Below, in pieces: positions 1 to 6,913 of a stretch of DNA of 8,530 nucleotides. The stretch is taken from assembly GCA_964450185.1 (NCBI GenBank), contig CAYVCL010000100.1:1-8530 (forward strand), read 5' to 3'. A program made the position numbers and the translations under genes. This stretch comes from RUG11237 sp964450185. Its GTDB lineage: Bacteria; Bacillota; Clostridia; Lachnospirales; Lachnospiraceae. The notes under the pieces were generated by a model that was not told where the DNA came from, did not search any database, and saw nothing but the letters and a program-made list of their open reading frames with translations. Every line of letters begins with the position of its first letter. The stretch's first letter is position 1.

Positions 1-3000
1 ACATTTCGTGGCTGTACCAGCCTTACTACTGTAAAAATCAAACAAGGAATTACCAGCATTCCGAAAAGTACATTTTATGGCTGTACTAATCTTACCAGTC
101 TAAGTCTTTCGGAAGGAATAACAAAGATTGAATCCGGAATGTTTGAGAACTTTAGTAAACTTAAAACCGTTACATTGCCGGACAGTGTAGAGGAAATTGG
201 CGAGAGAGCTTTCTATGGATGTAGTAACTTAAAAAGTATTACGTTGCCGGATAATTTAAAGGACATGGGAAGGCAGGCATTTGAAGGTTGCAGCAGTCTT
301 ACTAGCGTGAGCATCCCTAAGGGCGTCACTGTTATAGAAGATAATATGTTTAACGGCTGTACGAGTCTGACTAATGTAGAACTTCAAAAGGGCTTAGCCG
401 AAATCGAGTATGATGTCTTTCAGGGATGTAGTAAGTTAAAGAGTATTACATTGCCTGACAGTATAACGGATCTAGGGTCTAACGTATTTGAAAACTGTAG
501 TAGCCTGACTAGTATAAAGATTCCGTCAGGGTTGACATATATTCCTCCATATGCTTTTTCCGGGTGTACAAATTTAACCAGCGTAACAATTCCGTCAGGA
601 ATAACTATAATTTGGGAATTTGCCTTTTATAATTGTAGTAGTCTGACTAGTATAACAATTCCGTCAGGAGTGACTACTATATACGAAGATACTTTTAGTG
701 GCTGTACAAGTTTAAAGAGTGTAACGATTCCGGATACGGTAACTTGTATTAACGAATATGCATTTTCTTCTAGTGAGAGTTTGAAAAGCGTGAAGCTTCC
801 GAGTAAATTGACAACTCTTGGAAACGGTGCATTTAACGGCTCCGGTTTAACAAGTATAACAATTCCGGCAGGAATAAAGGATTTTGGTGATGGGGCATTT
901 GCATATTGTGATAGCCTTCAATCTGTGATTTTTGAAAATGGAACTACGGAGATAGGATATCGTATGTTCGATTCTTGTGAAAAACTTACAAGTGTGACAA
1001 TTCCCGGCAGTGTGACAACGATTTTGTCAGGGGCATTTGAGAGCTGCACTGGTCTTACTACAATAACGATTCCGAAAAGCGTAACTGATATACAAAGTTG
1101 TGCCTTTGAAAATTGCAAATCGCTTGTGAGTGTGAACGGTCTACAAGGAGTAACTCATATCGGAGGTTGGGCATTTGGTGACTGTACTAACCTTACTAAT
1201 ATAACAATTCCAACAGGAATAACCAGTATAGAAGCTGGTACTTTTAGGTATTGCGACAGTCTTGTTAGTGTGGTAATTCCTATGGGAGTAACCAGTATAG
1301 GTAAAGATGCTTTTATGCGTTGTTCAAATCTTAGTAGTGTAACAATTCCAAGTAGTGTAACAACTATTGGAGATGAAGTATTTAGTTTTTGTTTTCAGTT
1401 GGATAGTATAGAAATTCCCGCAAGTGTAAGCAGTATCGGAAAAAATTTGTTTACGAGTAATAAATGTACATGGATTTTATGTGAAAAAGATTCCTATGCA
1501 GAACAGTATGCAAAGGATAATGAAATGTACTATAGATATATTGGAGAACTTCTAACACAAAACATTACTGCCTCTGATGATATTACAGTAAAATTAGGAA
1601 GAACAGTTAATTTAGAGGCGAAAACAGACGGACGTGGAACTTTGACATACGAATCGGATAATACAAGTGTTGCTACGGTAGATGAAAAGGGAAAAGTAAG
1701 TGCTAAAGGACAGGGAATTGCCCATATTACTATAACGGCATCAGAAACAAAACACTATGCAGAAGCTCAGAAAATTATTACAATTACAGTACAAGGAGAT
1801 ACCGTGCAACCGACTGCACAGCCAAGTGTGACGGAAGCGCCGAAAGTAACGGAAGAGCCAAAAGTAACAGATGTGCCGAAAGTGACGGAAGCGCCGAAAG
1901 TGACGAGTGCACCGAAAGTAACGGAAGCGCCAAAAGTGACGGACGCACCGAAAGCAACAGAAGAGCCAAAAGTGACGGACGCACCGAAAGCAACAGAGGC
2001 ACCAAAAGTGACGAGTGCACCGAAAGTGACGGAAGCACCAAAAGTGACGGATGCACCGAAAGTAACAGAAGAGCCAAAAGTGACGGACGCACCGAAAGTA
2101 ACGGAAAAGCCGGAAGTAACAGATGTGCCGAAAGTAACAGAGGCACCAAAAGTGACGGAAGAGCCGAAAGTGACGAAACAGCCGGAAGTAACGGAAGAAC
2201 CAAAAGTGACAGAGCAGCCGAAGGTGACAGATGTGCCGAAAGTAACAGAAAAGCCGAAAGTGACGGAAAAGCCGAAGGTAACGGAAGAACCAAAAGTGAC
2301 AGAACGACCAGAGGTAACCAAGAAACCAGAGGTAACCAAGGAGCCGGAAGCAACGAAACAGCCAGAGGCAACCAAGGAGCCGGAAGCAACGAAACAGCCA
2401 GAGGTAACTAAGGAGCCAGAAGCAACGAAACAGCCAGAGGCAACCGAACAGCCAGAGGTAACCAAACAGCCGACAGATACAGAAAAAGCTGTCGCTCCAG
2501 CTACAATATTGTTATCCAAGACTTCCTACGTATACAACGGAAAATCTCAAAAGCCAAAGGTGACCGTAAAAGACCAGCAAGGTAACGTTATTAGTTCTGA
2601 ATATTATACGGTAAAATATCAGAACAATAAAAAAGTTGGAAAAGCAACAGTTACAGTCAACTTCAAAGGTAAGTATACCGGAAGCCTGCAGACGAAGTTT
2701 ACAATTGTACCAAAGGGAACAAGCATCTCAAAAGTAACAGCAAAGTCTAAAGGTATAACCGTGAAGTGGAAAAAACAGACAAAAGAAACCACAGGATATG
2801 TGATTGAATATTCCACCAGTTCCAAGTTCAACAAAAAGGCGACAAAGTCTGTAACAGTGTCAAAGAACAAAGTCACTGGGAAGACAATAAAGAAGCTAAA
2901 AGCAGGCAAAAAGTATTATGTACGAATAAGAACCTACAAGGTTGTTAAGGAGAATGGAAAGTCAGAAAAGCTTTATTCTATATGGTCTAAAGTGAAATCA

Positions 3001-3018
3001 GTGAAAGTGAAAAAGTAA
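1..3018 (+). CDS. BspA-like leucine-rich repeat surface protein (5' partial)
   Basis: The frame is open from base 1, so the N-terminus and signal peptide lie outside; 1005 residues are visible. Residues 2-483 form 21 consecutive 23-residue BspA-type LRRs (LRR_5), each starting FxxCxxL followed by an (S/T)(I/V)xIP segment; one repeat has 22 residues and a cap begins at 484. About 520-600 is a bacterial Ig-like (Big_2) domain with the SVATVDEKGKVSAKGQG signature. About 608-829 is a Pro/Thr hexapeptide stalk. About 830-905 is a beta-sandwich module (SYVYNGKSQKPKVTVKD) and about 908-1005 is FN3-like (KKYYVRIRTYK). The end is Lys-rich with no LPxTG or membrane anchor, so secretion or charge-based wall attachment is inferred. 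Such proteins in gut and oral anaerobes are linked to adhesion. The Met at 139 is inside repeat 2, not a start. It shares no operon with the RNA-repair genes. Confidence 0.93.
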   Translation, partial: TFRGCTSLTTVKIKQGITSIPKSTFYGCTNLTSLSLSEGITKIESGMFENFSKLKTVTLPDSVEEIGERAFYGCSNLKSITLPDNLKDMGRQAFEGCSSLTSVSIPKGVTVIEDNMFNGCTSLTNVELQKGLAEIEYDVFQGCSKLKSITLPDSITDLGSNVFENCSSLTSIKIPSGLTYIPPYAFSGCTNLTSVTIPSGITIIWEFAFYNCSSLTSITIPSGVTTIYEDTFSGCTSLKSVTIPDTVTCINEYAFSSSESLKSVKLPSKLTTLGNGAFNGSGLTSITIPAGIKDFGDGAFAYCDSLQSVIFENGTTEIGYRMFDSCEKLTSVTIPGSVTTILSGAFESCTGLTTITIPKSVTDIQSCAFENCKSLVSVNGLQGVTHIGGWAFGDCTNLTNITIPTGITSIEAGTFRYCDSLVSVVIPMGVTSIGKDAFMRCSNLSSVTIPSSVTTIGDEVFSFCFQLDSIEIPASVSSIGKNLFTSNKCTWILCEKDSYAEQYAKDNEMYYRYIGELLTQNITASDDITVKLGRTVNLEAKTDGRGTLTYESDNTSVATVDEKGKVSAKGQGIAHITITASETKHYAEAQKIITITVQGDTVQPTAQPSVTEAPKVTEEPKVTDVPKVTEAPKVTSAPKVTEAPKVTDAPKATEEPKVTDAPKATEAPKVTSAPKVTEAPKVTDAPKVTEEPKVTDAPKVTEKPEVTDVPKVTEAPKVTEEPKVTKQPEVTEEPKVTEQPKVTDVPKVTEKPKVTEKPKVTEEPKVTERPEVTKKPEVTKEPEATKQPEATKEPEATKQPEVTKEPEATKQPEATEQPEVTKQPTDTEKAVAPATILLSKTSYVYNGKSQKPKVTVKDQQGNVISSEYYTVKYQNNKKVGKATVTVNFKGKYTGSLQTKFTIVPKGTSISKVTAKSKGITVKWKKQTKETTGYVIEYSTSSKFNKKATKSVTVSKNKVTGKTIKKLKAGKKYYVRIRTYKVVKENGKSEKLYSIWSKVKSVKVKK
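1822..2487 (+). repeat. 18-bp tandem repeat encoding Pro-Thr hexapeptide stalk (37 units)
   Basis: Thirty-seven head-to-tail 18-bp units encode P(K/E)(V/A)T followed by two variable residues. In the first half these are EA, EE, DA, SA or DV; in the last third they become KQ, KE or EQ and the second residue becomes Glu. The first and last units are degenerate (PSVTEA, PTDTEK). Pro at every sixth residue predicts an extended, protease-resistant spacer holding the LRR domain away from the cell. Near-identical DNA units make copy-number change by slippage or recombination likely; 18 bp keeps the frame. Confidence 0.95.
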
Positions 3019-3026
3019 GAAACATT

Positions 3027-3064
3027 AAAATAGGTTGTGGCATATATGCCCACAACCTATTTTT
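3027..3064. terminator. Bidirectional intrinsic terminator between converging genes
   Basis: AAAATAGGTTGT (from 3027) pairs with ACAACCTATTTT (ending 3063), and the inner GGCA/TGCC closes a TATA loop, leaving one unpaired C. The U-run continues to 3064 on the + strand, and the mirrored A-run gives a U-run on the - strand. It ends the LRR gene, whose stop is at 3018. The TAG stop of the converging WYL gene (3057-3059) lies inside the stem, so one structure serves both genes. Confidence 0.9.
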
Positions 3065-4025
3065 CATCTAGCCATTGCTTTTGTCGACGCAGTCTTTTAC
3101 GCAGTTCCTGAAGAAAGCGTTCATGTCCGGTCACTTTTATCATAGGACCGAAAGACAAAACTTCAATTAAAAGCTCTGTTTCCTGCTTTTCATTATAATA
3201 AATCAGACATTCATAGGTATCTTCCGAAAGCCTTGTGGTATTCTTGTCATAATTGGCAAACTGTAGCATGGCACGTTCCAAGGCATTGCGTTTGTTATGA
3301 ATTAAAAGACGCACCGGTTCTTTGTAGTAAGTTTGGCGAATCAAAGCATTCAAATCTACTTCCGTATCTAATTTCTTATCCATTAATGTAACTTTACCAA
3401 TTCGGTCTAAATTCAGAATTTCCAATCGCATTTTGTTATTCTTGGTGTATTCCAAAGCAAGAAGACGGAATTTATCGTTCTTTACAGAATATTCCAAACG
3501 GGCTGGCAGATAATGGTGATGCACTCTGTGATTTGTTTTGGAAGTATATTCAATATCCACAAAACAGTGCTGCTCTATGGCAGATAAAAGGCTGCGGAAG
3601 CAGGAAATGTAATGAGGATTATCATAATTATCCCCGTTTGTAAAACGGTCATAGTAATGAAATTGGGATTCCTCCCAAAGTATGTCTGCATCTGTAAGTT
3701 GGGAAAGCAGCGAATCTCTCTGCTCATCATCTAAGAAAAGTTTCATTCTTTTATCCAATAAAATAGTTTTCACATAAGACTTTTGCAACGTAGTCAAAGG
3801 CACATAGAATTTGTCAGAAAGGGTGGAAATATAGTGTGTACCATCCTGTTCACAAAGGCTCCATTCCTTGGAGGAGAGTTTCGGTATCAGGTAGAGCAGA
3901 CTTTCTTCAAAGCCCTGTTCTTTTACTTTGCCCTTTAAATCTTCTAAGGTAAAGCCTTCCGGATATTGTAAAAGAGCTTGCAATATCTGGTAATAGGAAT
4001 TATAAACTTCGGAAAATAAATTCAT
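3057..4025 (-). CDS. WYL-domain transcriptional regulator (downstream gene of pair)
   Basis: This 322-residue protein is a helix-turn-helix/WYL/WCX-type regulator. Residues 1-60 look like a divergent winged helix. Residues about 140-215 are the WYL domain (VDIEY, then KFRLLALEYTKNNKMRLEILNLDRIGKV). Residues about 236-312 are a WCX-like C-terminal extension (LLIEVLSFGPMIKVTGHE, then a basic helix RKRLRRQ). WYL domains sense ligands, often nucleic acids or nucleotides, and switch the DNA-binding part. The literal Trp-Tyr-Leu triplet is replaced by Phe-Arg-Leu. Its ATG overlaps the TAA of the upstream WYL gene by one base (TAATG), and a GAGGAGG ribosome site lies within that gene's last codons, so translational coupling is expected. 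It is likely a partner of the upstream paralogue and a regulator of the divergent rtcB. Confidence 0.87.
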   Translation of the reverse strand: MNLFSEVYNSYYQILQALLQYPEGFTLEDLKGKVKEQGFEESLLYLIPKLSSKEWSLCEQDGTHYISTLSDKFYVPLTTLQKSYVKTILLDKRMKLFLDDEQRDSLLSQLTDADILWEESQFHYYDRFTNGDNYDNPHYISCFRSLLSAIEQHCFVDIEYTSKTNHRVHHHYLPARLEYSVKNDKFRLLALEYTKNNKMRLEILNLDRIGKVTLMDKKLDTEVDLNALIRQTYYKEPVRLLIHNKRNALERAMLQFANYDKNTTRLSEDTYECLIYYNEKQETELLIEVLSFGPMIKVTGHERFLQELRKRLRRQKQWLDEK

Positions 4026-5263
4026 TACAAATCCTCCTCGTACATATGATACATGGTTTGTAAATCACGGTAAAAACGTTTTTCCACAAAAGGACTGCTG
4101 CAATGAAATTCTATAATTCGTCCAATAAAAGTACGAATCCACGGAAGCATTTCATTGGCATCAAACACATACTTTTCATATTGGTAGGTAGTTGCATCTA
4201 ACTGGGTAATTACTCCGCCCTTACCCTCACGTTCTAAGCGGGTCACAATATAGTGTTCGTGGGGTTCCTTGACTTTTAAGGTAAATCGAATCCATTCCAG
4301 ATGAGTGTGGTGGATATTTTGAAAAGAAACACCCCAGCAGGAAGGCAGATTTTTGGTCAAATTTTCGGAAAGTATTTGGTACTCATCTTCTATAGAAAGA
4401 GCGGTTGCTTTTTTGATGGTATCCATGCGTACACAGGTAAAGCGTTTGGTGGATTTTATATAACCGCACAGAAACCGTCTTCCGGTACGGGTGCTGGTAA
4501 AAATCTTTAAAGGTACTAAATTCATGGTGCTGTCAGTGTGTTTTTTTGAGCTTTGAATTTCCAGTTCCACAGCTTGGTTATTTTTCATTGCCTGTAATAA
4601 GGCAAGCAGCATTTCGTCTTCCAAAGTGTGCACAAAAAAGCTGTGTTTTACACGAAAAAGAACATTTTCGATGGAAAAAGAGTCCATCAACGTACTGCCT
4701 AATATGCCCAGGGGAGAAACCAGTTGGAAAAATGTAAAGGCAGAAAGCAGATTAGGATAGGCACGAAAAATCTTGCTCATATCAGGGGAAAGTTGGTAAT
4801 AAAGAGCTTTTCCCTGCTTTTTCTTAGTGAGTAGTCCAAGACTTTCGTATTCGTTACATTTTCTTCGAACCGTCTGTGCATCTGTAAAAAGGCTGTATGT
4901 ATCCATAAATCCGTTGGTCAGCTCCTCTGTGGTGTAAGCACCGCCCTGAGATAGAAAATCAAGGATGTGGAAGTGGAGCATAATATCATTGTCCGTAAAA
5001 CTTTTTGTTTTAAAGACACGATATAGTGGATTAGTGTCTAGCAGATTACTGTCAATGGCAAGGGAGATATTTTTCCCCTTAGCGGTGTAATCTTGCCGTA
5101 CAAAGTCAGGAAGCCAGCTTTCCAGTCTGCGCCTTTCATTATCATAGGTGCGGGCACTTTTCTGGGTAAAATCATCTCTGGTTTTAAAGCCATACACGAA
5201 GAAATCCCTTACATATTCTCTTGTTTTAGAAAAACTTTTCACAAGTTCTTTAAATTCTGACAT
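4025..5263 (-). CDS. WYL-domain transcriptional regulator (promoter-proximal gene)
   Basis: This 412-residue protein has an N-terminal extension (about 1-90), a winged-helix region (about 95-160, containing YTTEEL, DAQTVRRKCNEYESLGLLTKKKQGKALYY cut here to its key feature: a recognition-helix-like segment followed by a beta wing), a WYL domain (about 215-290, GRRFLCGYIKSTKRFTCVRM) and a WCX-like end (about 320-405, WIRFTLKV). The aligned WYL triplet reads Phe-Leu-Cys. The ATG at 5261-5263 is preceded by GGGAGG 5 nt upstream. It heads a two-gene operon divergent from rtcB across 128 bp, the usual position for a local regulator. It is only distantly similar to the downstream WYL protein (322 aa), so the pair may form a heteromer; that is inference. 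The role of WYL proteins in RNA-repair loci is known by genomic association, but the ligand here cannot be read from sequence. Confidence 0.87.
   Translation of the reverse strand: MSEFKELVKSFSKTREYVRDFFVYGFKTRDDFTQKSARTYDNERRRLESWLPDFVRQDYTAKGKNISLAIDSNLLDTNPLYRVFKTKSFTDNDIMLHFHILDFLSQGGAYTTEELTNGFMDTYSLFTDAQTVRRKCNEYESLGLLTKKKQGKALYYQLSPDMSKIFRAYPNLLSAFTFFQLVSPLGILGSTLMDSFSIENVLFRVKHSFFVHTLEDEMLLALLQAMKNNQAVELEIQSSKKHTDSTMNLVPLKIFTSTRTGRRFLCGYIKSTKRFTCVRMDTIKKATALSIEDEYQILSENLTKNLPSCWGVSFQNIHHTHLEWIRFTLKVKEPHEHYIVTRLEREGKGGVITQLDATTYQYEKYVFDANEMLPWIRTFIGRIIEFHCSSPFVEKRFYRDLQTMYHMYEEDL
4033..4039 (-). promoter_or_regulatory. Ribosome binding site inside upstream WYL gene
   Basis: GAGGAGG on the - strand lies 7 nt before the ATG of the downstream WYL gene and within the final codons of the upstream one. 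It supports the overlapping TAATG start and stop-start coupled translation of the two regulators. Confidence 0.85.
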
Positions 5264-5280
5264 AATAACCTCCCTATTTA

Positions 5281-5296
5281 TTTATGGTAACATAAA
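5281..5296. promoter_or_regulatory. Perfect inverted repeat, candidate operator
   Basis: TTTATG, a GTAA spacer and CATAAA form a 6-bp perfect inverted repeat covering the predicted -10 box of the WYL operon. The position suits autorepression by a dimeric winged-helix protein. The half-sites are AT-rich and short, so chance is possible. Confidence 0.35.
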
Positions 5297-5313
5297 AAAA
5301 CAAAGGCTCGCAA
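5284..5313 (-). promoter_or_regulatory. Candidate promoter of the WYL operon
   Basis: Reading the - strand, TTGCGA (5308-5313) and TACCAT (5284-5289) are 18 bp apart, with TGT directly before the -10 box giving an extended -10. This puts the start about 7 nt downstream and the GGGAGG ribosome site in a short leader. Confidence 0.5.
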
Positions 5314-5341
5314 CTTTTTTGAAATGATAACTGGAAATAAT

Positions 5342-5350
5342 TGCTATATA
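5342..5350 (+). promoter_or_regulatory. Candidate extended -10 promoter of rtcB
   Basis: TGC followed by TATATA (5345-5350) is an extended -10. TTGAAA at 5319-5324 is 20 bp upstream, longer than the preferred 17, so the -35 is weak and activator dependence is conceivable. AAGGAG (5378-5383) lies 8 nt before the rtcB ATG. No sigma-54 -24/-12 pair with correct spacing is present. Confidence 0.4.
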
Positions 5351-5391
5351 CTAAACTCATAAAATGACGAGAGAAAAAAGGAGAGAGAAAA

Positions 5392-6624
5392 ATGTTTGTA
5401 TTATATGATGAAAAGACAAAATATCCAATTAAGGTATGGTTAAAGGATAAAAGTGAGATAGAGGGAAATTGTTTGGAACAGGCGTATCATTTGGCAAATT
5501 TACCATTTTTGCATAAGTGGGTGTGCTTAATGCCGGATACTCATGCAGGAAAGGGGATGCCAATCGGTGGAGTGATTGCAACAAAAGATGTGATTATTCC
5601 AAATGCAGTAGGTTCCGACATTGGTTGTGGTATGGTGTTTGCCGCCACTAATATTAAAGTGGAAGACATCAAGGATATCCAGACTGGAAACGGCACGCTG
5701 ATTCAGTCCATAGTGGGAAGCATTATGCGAACTATTCCCCTGGGAGTGGAGCGGCATAAGTCACCGCAGGAATGTACTGTGTTAGATAAGGCAAAGGAAA
5801 ACATAGAGGAATATGGGGAAAATAAAGAACTGCTTTCCTTATTAGAAGATGGCTATTATCAGGTGGGAACCCTAGGTGGCGGAAATCATTTTATTGAATT
5901 GCAGGAGGACGAAGAAGGATACTTATGCATTATGATTCATTCCGGAAGCCGTCATATGGGAAAATCCATCTGTGATTATTTTCACAATGTGGCGAGAGAG
6001 CTGAATAAAACTTATCATAGCTCTGTTCCTGAGGAATATCGTCTGGCATTCCTGCCGGTAAACACCAAGGAGGGAAAGCAGTATATTTGCTGGATGAATT
6101 TAGCTCTTGATTACGCCTATGAAAACAGGGCAAAAATGCTTTCAAAAGTCTGTGAAATTGTAAAAGAGCAGATTGAGAAGCATACAGAAATGGAAGTTTT
6201 GTTCCAGGGAGAAATTAACTGTCATCACAATTATGCATCCTTGGAAAATCACTATGGAGCCAATGTCTGGGTGCACCGTAAGGGCGCTACCAGAGTGCGT
6301 TCAGGAGAACTGGCTGTGATTCCGGGAGCCATGGGTTCCTACAGCTATGTGGTGGAAGGAAAAGGTTGTGAGGAAACTTTCCATACATCTTCTCACGGAG
6401 CCGGAAGAAATTATTCCAGAACCGGCGCAAAGCAGGCTTTCAGTGTGGAGCAGGTTATGGTGGACTTAAAGGAAAAGGGCGTTATCTTAGGAAAACGCAA
6501 GAAAAACGACGTGGCAGAGGAATGTCACTTTGCTTATAAGGATATTGAAGAAGTAATGAGCGAGCAGCAGGACATGGTAACCGTCCTTCGAAAATTGAAG
6601 ACGGTTGGCGTCGTGAAAGGATAA
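5392..6624 (+). CDS. rtcB: RNA-splicing ligase RtcB
   Basis: This 410-residue protein matches the family's usual length (about 400 in the compact bacterial form). RtcB joins RNA 2',3'-cyclic-phosphate or 3'-phosphate ends to 5'-OH ends using GTP and Mn2+, repairing RNAs cut by toxins or anticodon nucleases. The conserved landmarks are present in order: PDTHAGKGMPIGG (48-60), GSDIGCGM with metal ligands Asp76 and Cys79, GGGNHFIE with Asn165/His166, IHSGSRHMG with His183, HHNYA with His279, RKGATR, and SSHGAGR with His335, the residue guanylylated during catalysis. Spacing follows the E. coli enzyme closely, so it should be active. Start choice rests on AAGGAG 8 nt upstream. It is divergent from two WYL regulators and followed 16 bp later by a structured tRNA-like RNA with no terminator between, so co-transcription and processing are plausible. 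No rtcA, archease or Rsr gene is visible. Confidence 0.98.
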   Translation: MFVLYDEKTKYPIKVWLKDKSEIEGNCLEQAYHLANLPFLHKWVCLMPDTHAGKGMPIGGVIATKDVIIPNAVGSDIGCGMVFAATNIKVEDIKDIQTGNGTLIQSIVGSIMRTIPLGVERHKSPQECTVLDKAKENIEEYGENKELLSLLEDGYYQVGTLGGGNHFIELQEDEEGYLCIMIHSGSRHMGKSICDYFHNVARELNKTYHSSVPEEYRLAFLPVNTKEGKQYICWMNLALDYAYENRAKMLSKVCEIVKEQIEKHTEMEVLFQGEINCHHNYASLENHYGANVWVHRKGATRVRSGELAVIPGAMGSYSYVVEGKGCEETFHTSSHGAGRNYSRTGAKQAFSVEQVMVDLKEKGVILGKRKKNDVAEECHFAYKDIEEVMSEQQDMVTVLRKLKTVGVVKG

Positions 6625-6720
6625 GGAAATATTATTTATGCTCCGGTATCGGGATGAAGTCCCTGCCGGGCGGTGCCGGCAGCTATGCTGTGGGGTATAC
6701 CATAAATATTTCAGATAAAT

Positions 6721-6743
6721 TATTACACCTGTCAAGTGTAATA
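6721..6743 (+). other. Anticodon-arm-like hairpin with GUC loop
   Basis: TATTACAC pairs perfectly with GTGTAATA (8 bp) around the 7-nt loop CTGTCAA. Numbered as an anticodon loop this gives C32, U33, GUC at 34-36, A37, A38, close to the tRNA-Asp loop (CUGUCAC). It sits 16 nt 5' of the permuted tRNA body. Mimicry is inference from loop size, U33 and A37. Confidence 0.55.
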
Positions 6744-6759
6744 CCTATGTAGGATAGGT

Positions 6760-6823
6760 TTTGTGATTCGGCGGTTCGAATCCGCCCTGCGTAAGCAGTA
6801 GCTAAGTGGTAATAGCGCACAAA
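6760..6823 (+). ncRNA. Circularly permuted tRNA body with capped acceptor stem
   Basis: Order along the strand: TTTGTG (6760-6765, anticodon-stem 3' side), ATTC (variable loop 44, 45, 46, 48), T-arm GGCGG/CCGCC with loop TTCGAAT (6770-6786), acceptor CTGC/GCAG closed by GTAA (6787-6798), TA (U8, A9), D-arm GCTA/TAGC with loop AGTGGTAA (6801-6816), G26 (6817), CACAAA (6818-6823), which pairs with 6760-6765. Tertiary contacts available: U8-A14 (6799/6805), G15-C48 (6806/6769), G18 and G19 (6808, 6809) with T-loop 55 and 56, G26-A44 (6817/6766), U54-A58. All stems are perfectly paired. There is no CCA and the GNRA loop seals the acceptor, so charging is impossible; the opened anticodon end leads into the rest of the RNA. 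Confidence 0.82.
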
Positions 6824-6845
6824 TAATGGCAAACGGTTAACGTTT

Positions 6846-6862
6846 GATGGTTCGAATCCATT
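6846..6862 (+). other. Second T-arm-like hairpin
   Basis: GATGG pairs with CCATT (one G-U) around TTCGAAT, the same T-loop as at 6775-6781. The shared 11-mer GGTTCGAATCC starts at 6773 and 6849, exactly 76 bp apart, one tRNA length. No D-arm or acceptor strand fits it in normal or permuted order. An alternative pairing of CCATT with AATGG (6825-6829) would open it. Confidence 0.6.
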
Positions 6863-6893
6863 TCTAAGCTTGTGAATATTCCTTTCGCCGGCA

Positions 6894-6913
6894 CCGGGCA
6901 GTTTGCTGCCCGG
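6894..6913 (+). other. GC-rich 8-bp hairpin in the ncRNA 3' part
   Basis: CCGGGCAG and CTGCCCGG pair perfectly around TTTG. CTTTC (6882-6886) can also pair with GAGAG (6914-6918), leaving GCCGGCA bulged and free for the long-range helix. A TTTTCTT tract starts at 6923, 9 nt after the hairpin, too far for a typical terminator; it may be a stabiliser or an inefficient stop. Confidence 0.6.

Larger units (their letters stand above)
6671..6896 (+). other. Long-range helix enclosing the tRNA-like core
   Basis: CGGTGCCGGC (6671-6680) is the perfect reverse complement of GCCGGCACCG (6887-6896). It competes with a local hairpin TGCCGG/CCGGCA (6664-6669/6676-6681) and overlaps the 6894-6913 hairpin by 3 nt. 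If that hairpin forms, 7 bp remain (6674-6680 with 6887-6893). Two alternative folds are thus possible. Confidence 0.55.

Noticed and set aside
139..141. ATG as the start of the LRR protein
   Set aside because: The frame is open back to base 1 and encodes repeat 1 and the first part of repeat 2 without a break; no ribosome site precedes the ATG.
1822..2487. CRISPR-like array
   Set aside because: Units are contiguous 18-bp coding repeats without unique spacers, and no cas gene is near.
1767..2519. Long - strand reading frames opposite the hexapeptide region
   Set aside because: They are by-products of the 18-bp repeat (monotonous FGASVT- or LLLSVHPS-type peptides), with no ribosome site or domain.
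4301..4737. Short + strand reading frames inside the WYL gene
   Set aside because: They lie antisense to a well-supported gene and lack ribosome sites and recognisable domains.
5333..5344. Sigma-54 promoter upstream of rtcB (TGG...TTGC), as in RtcR-controlled operons
   Set aside because: The GG to GC gap is 8 nt instead of the required 10, and no sigma-54 activator such as RtcR is in the window.
6721..6786. A standard-order tRNA-Asp using the GUC hairpin and first T-arm
   Set aside because: An extra hairpin and 11 nt separate them, no D-arm or matching 5' acceptor strand lies upstream, and the T-arm is already used by the permuted body.
6792..6870. An ordinary tRNA gene in standard order ending at the second T-arm
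   Set aside because: The would-be acceptor strands TAAGCAG and TCTAAGC do not pair, and no local anticodon arm forms after the D-arm; the permuted fold explains the bases far better.
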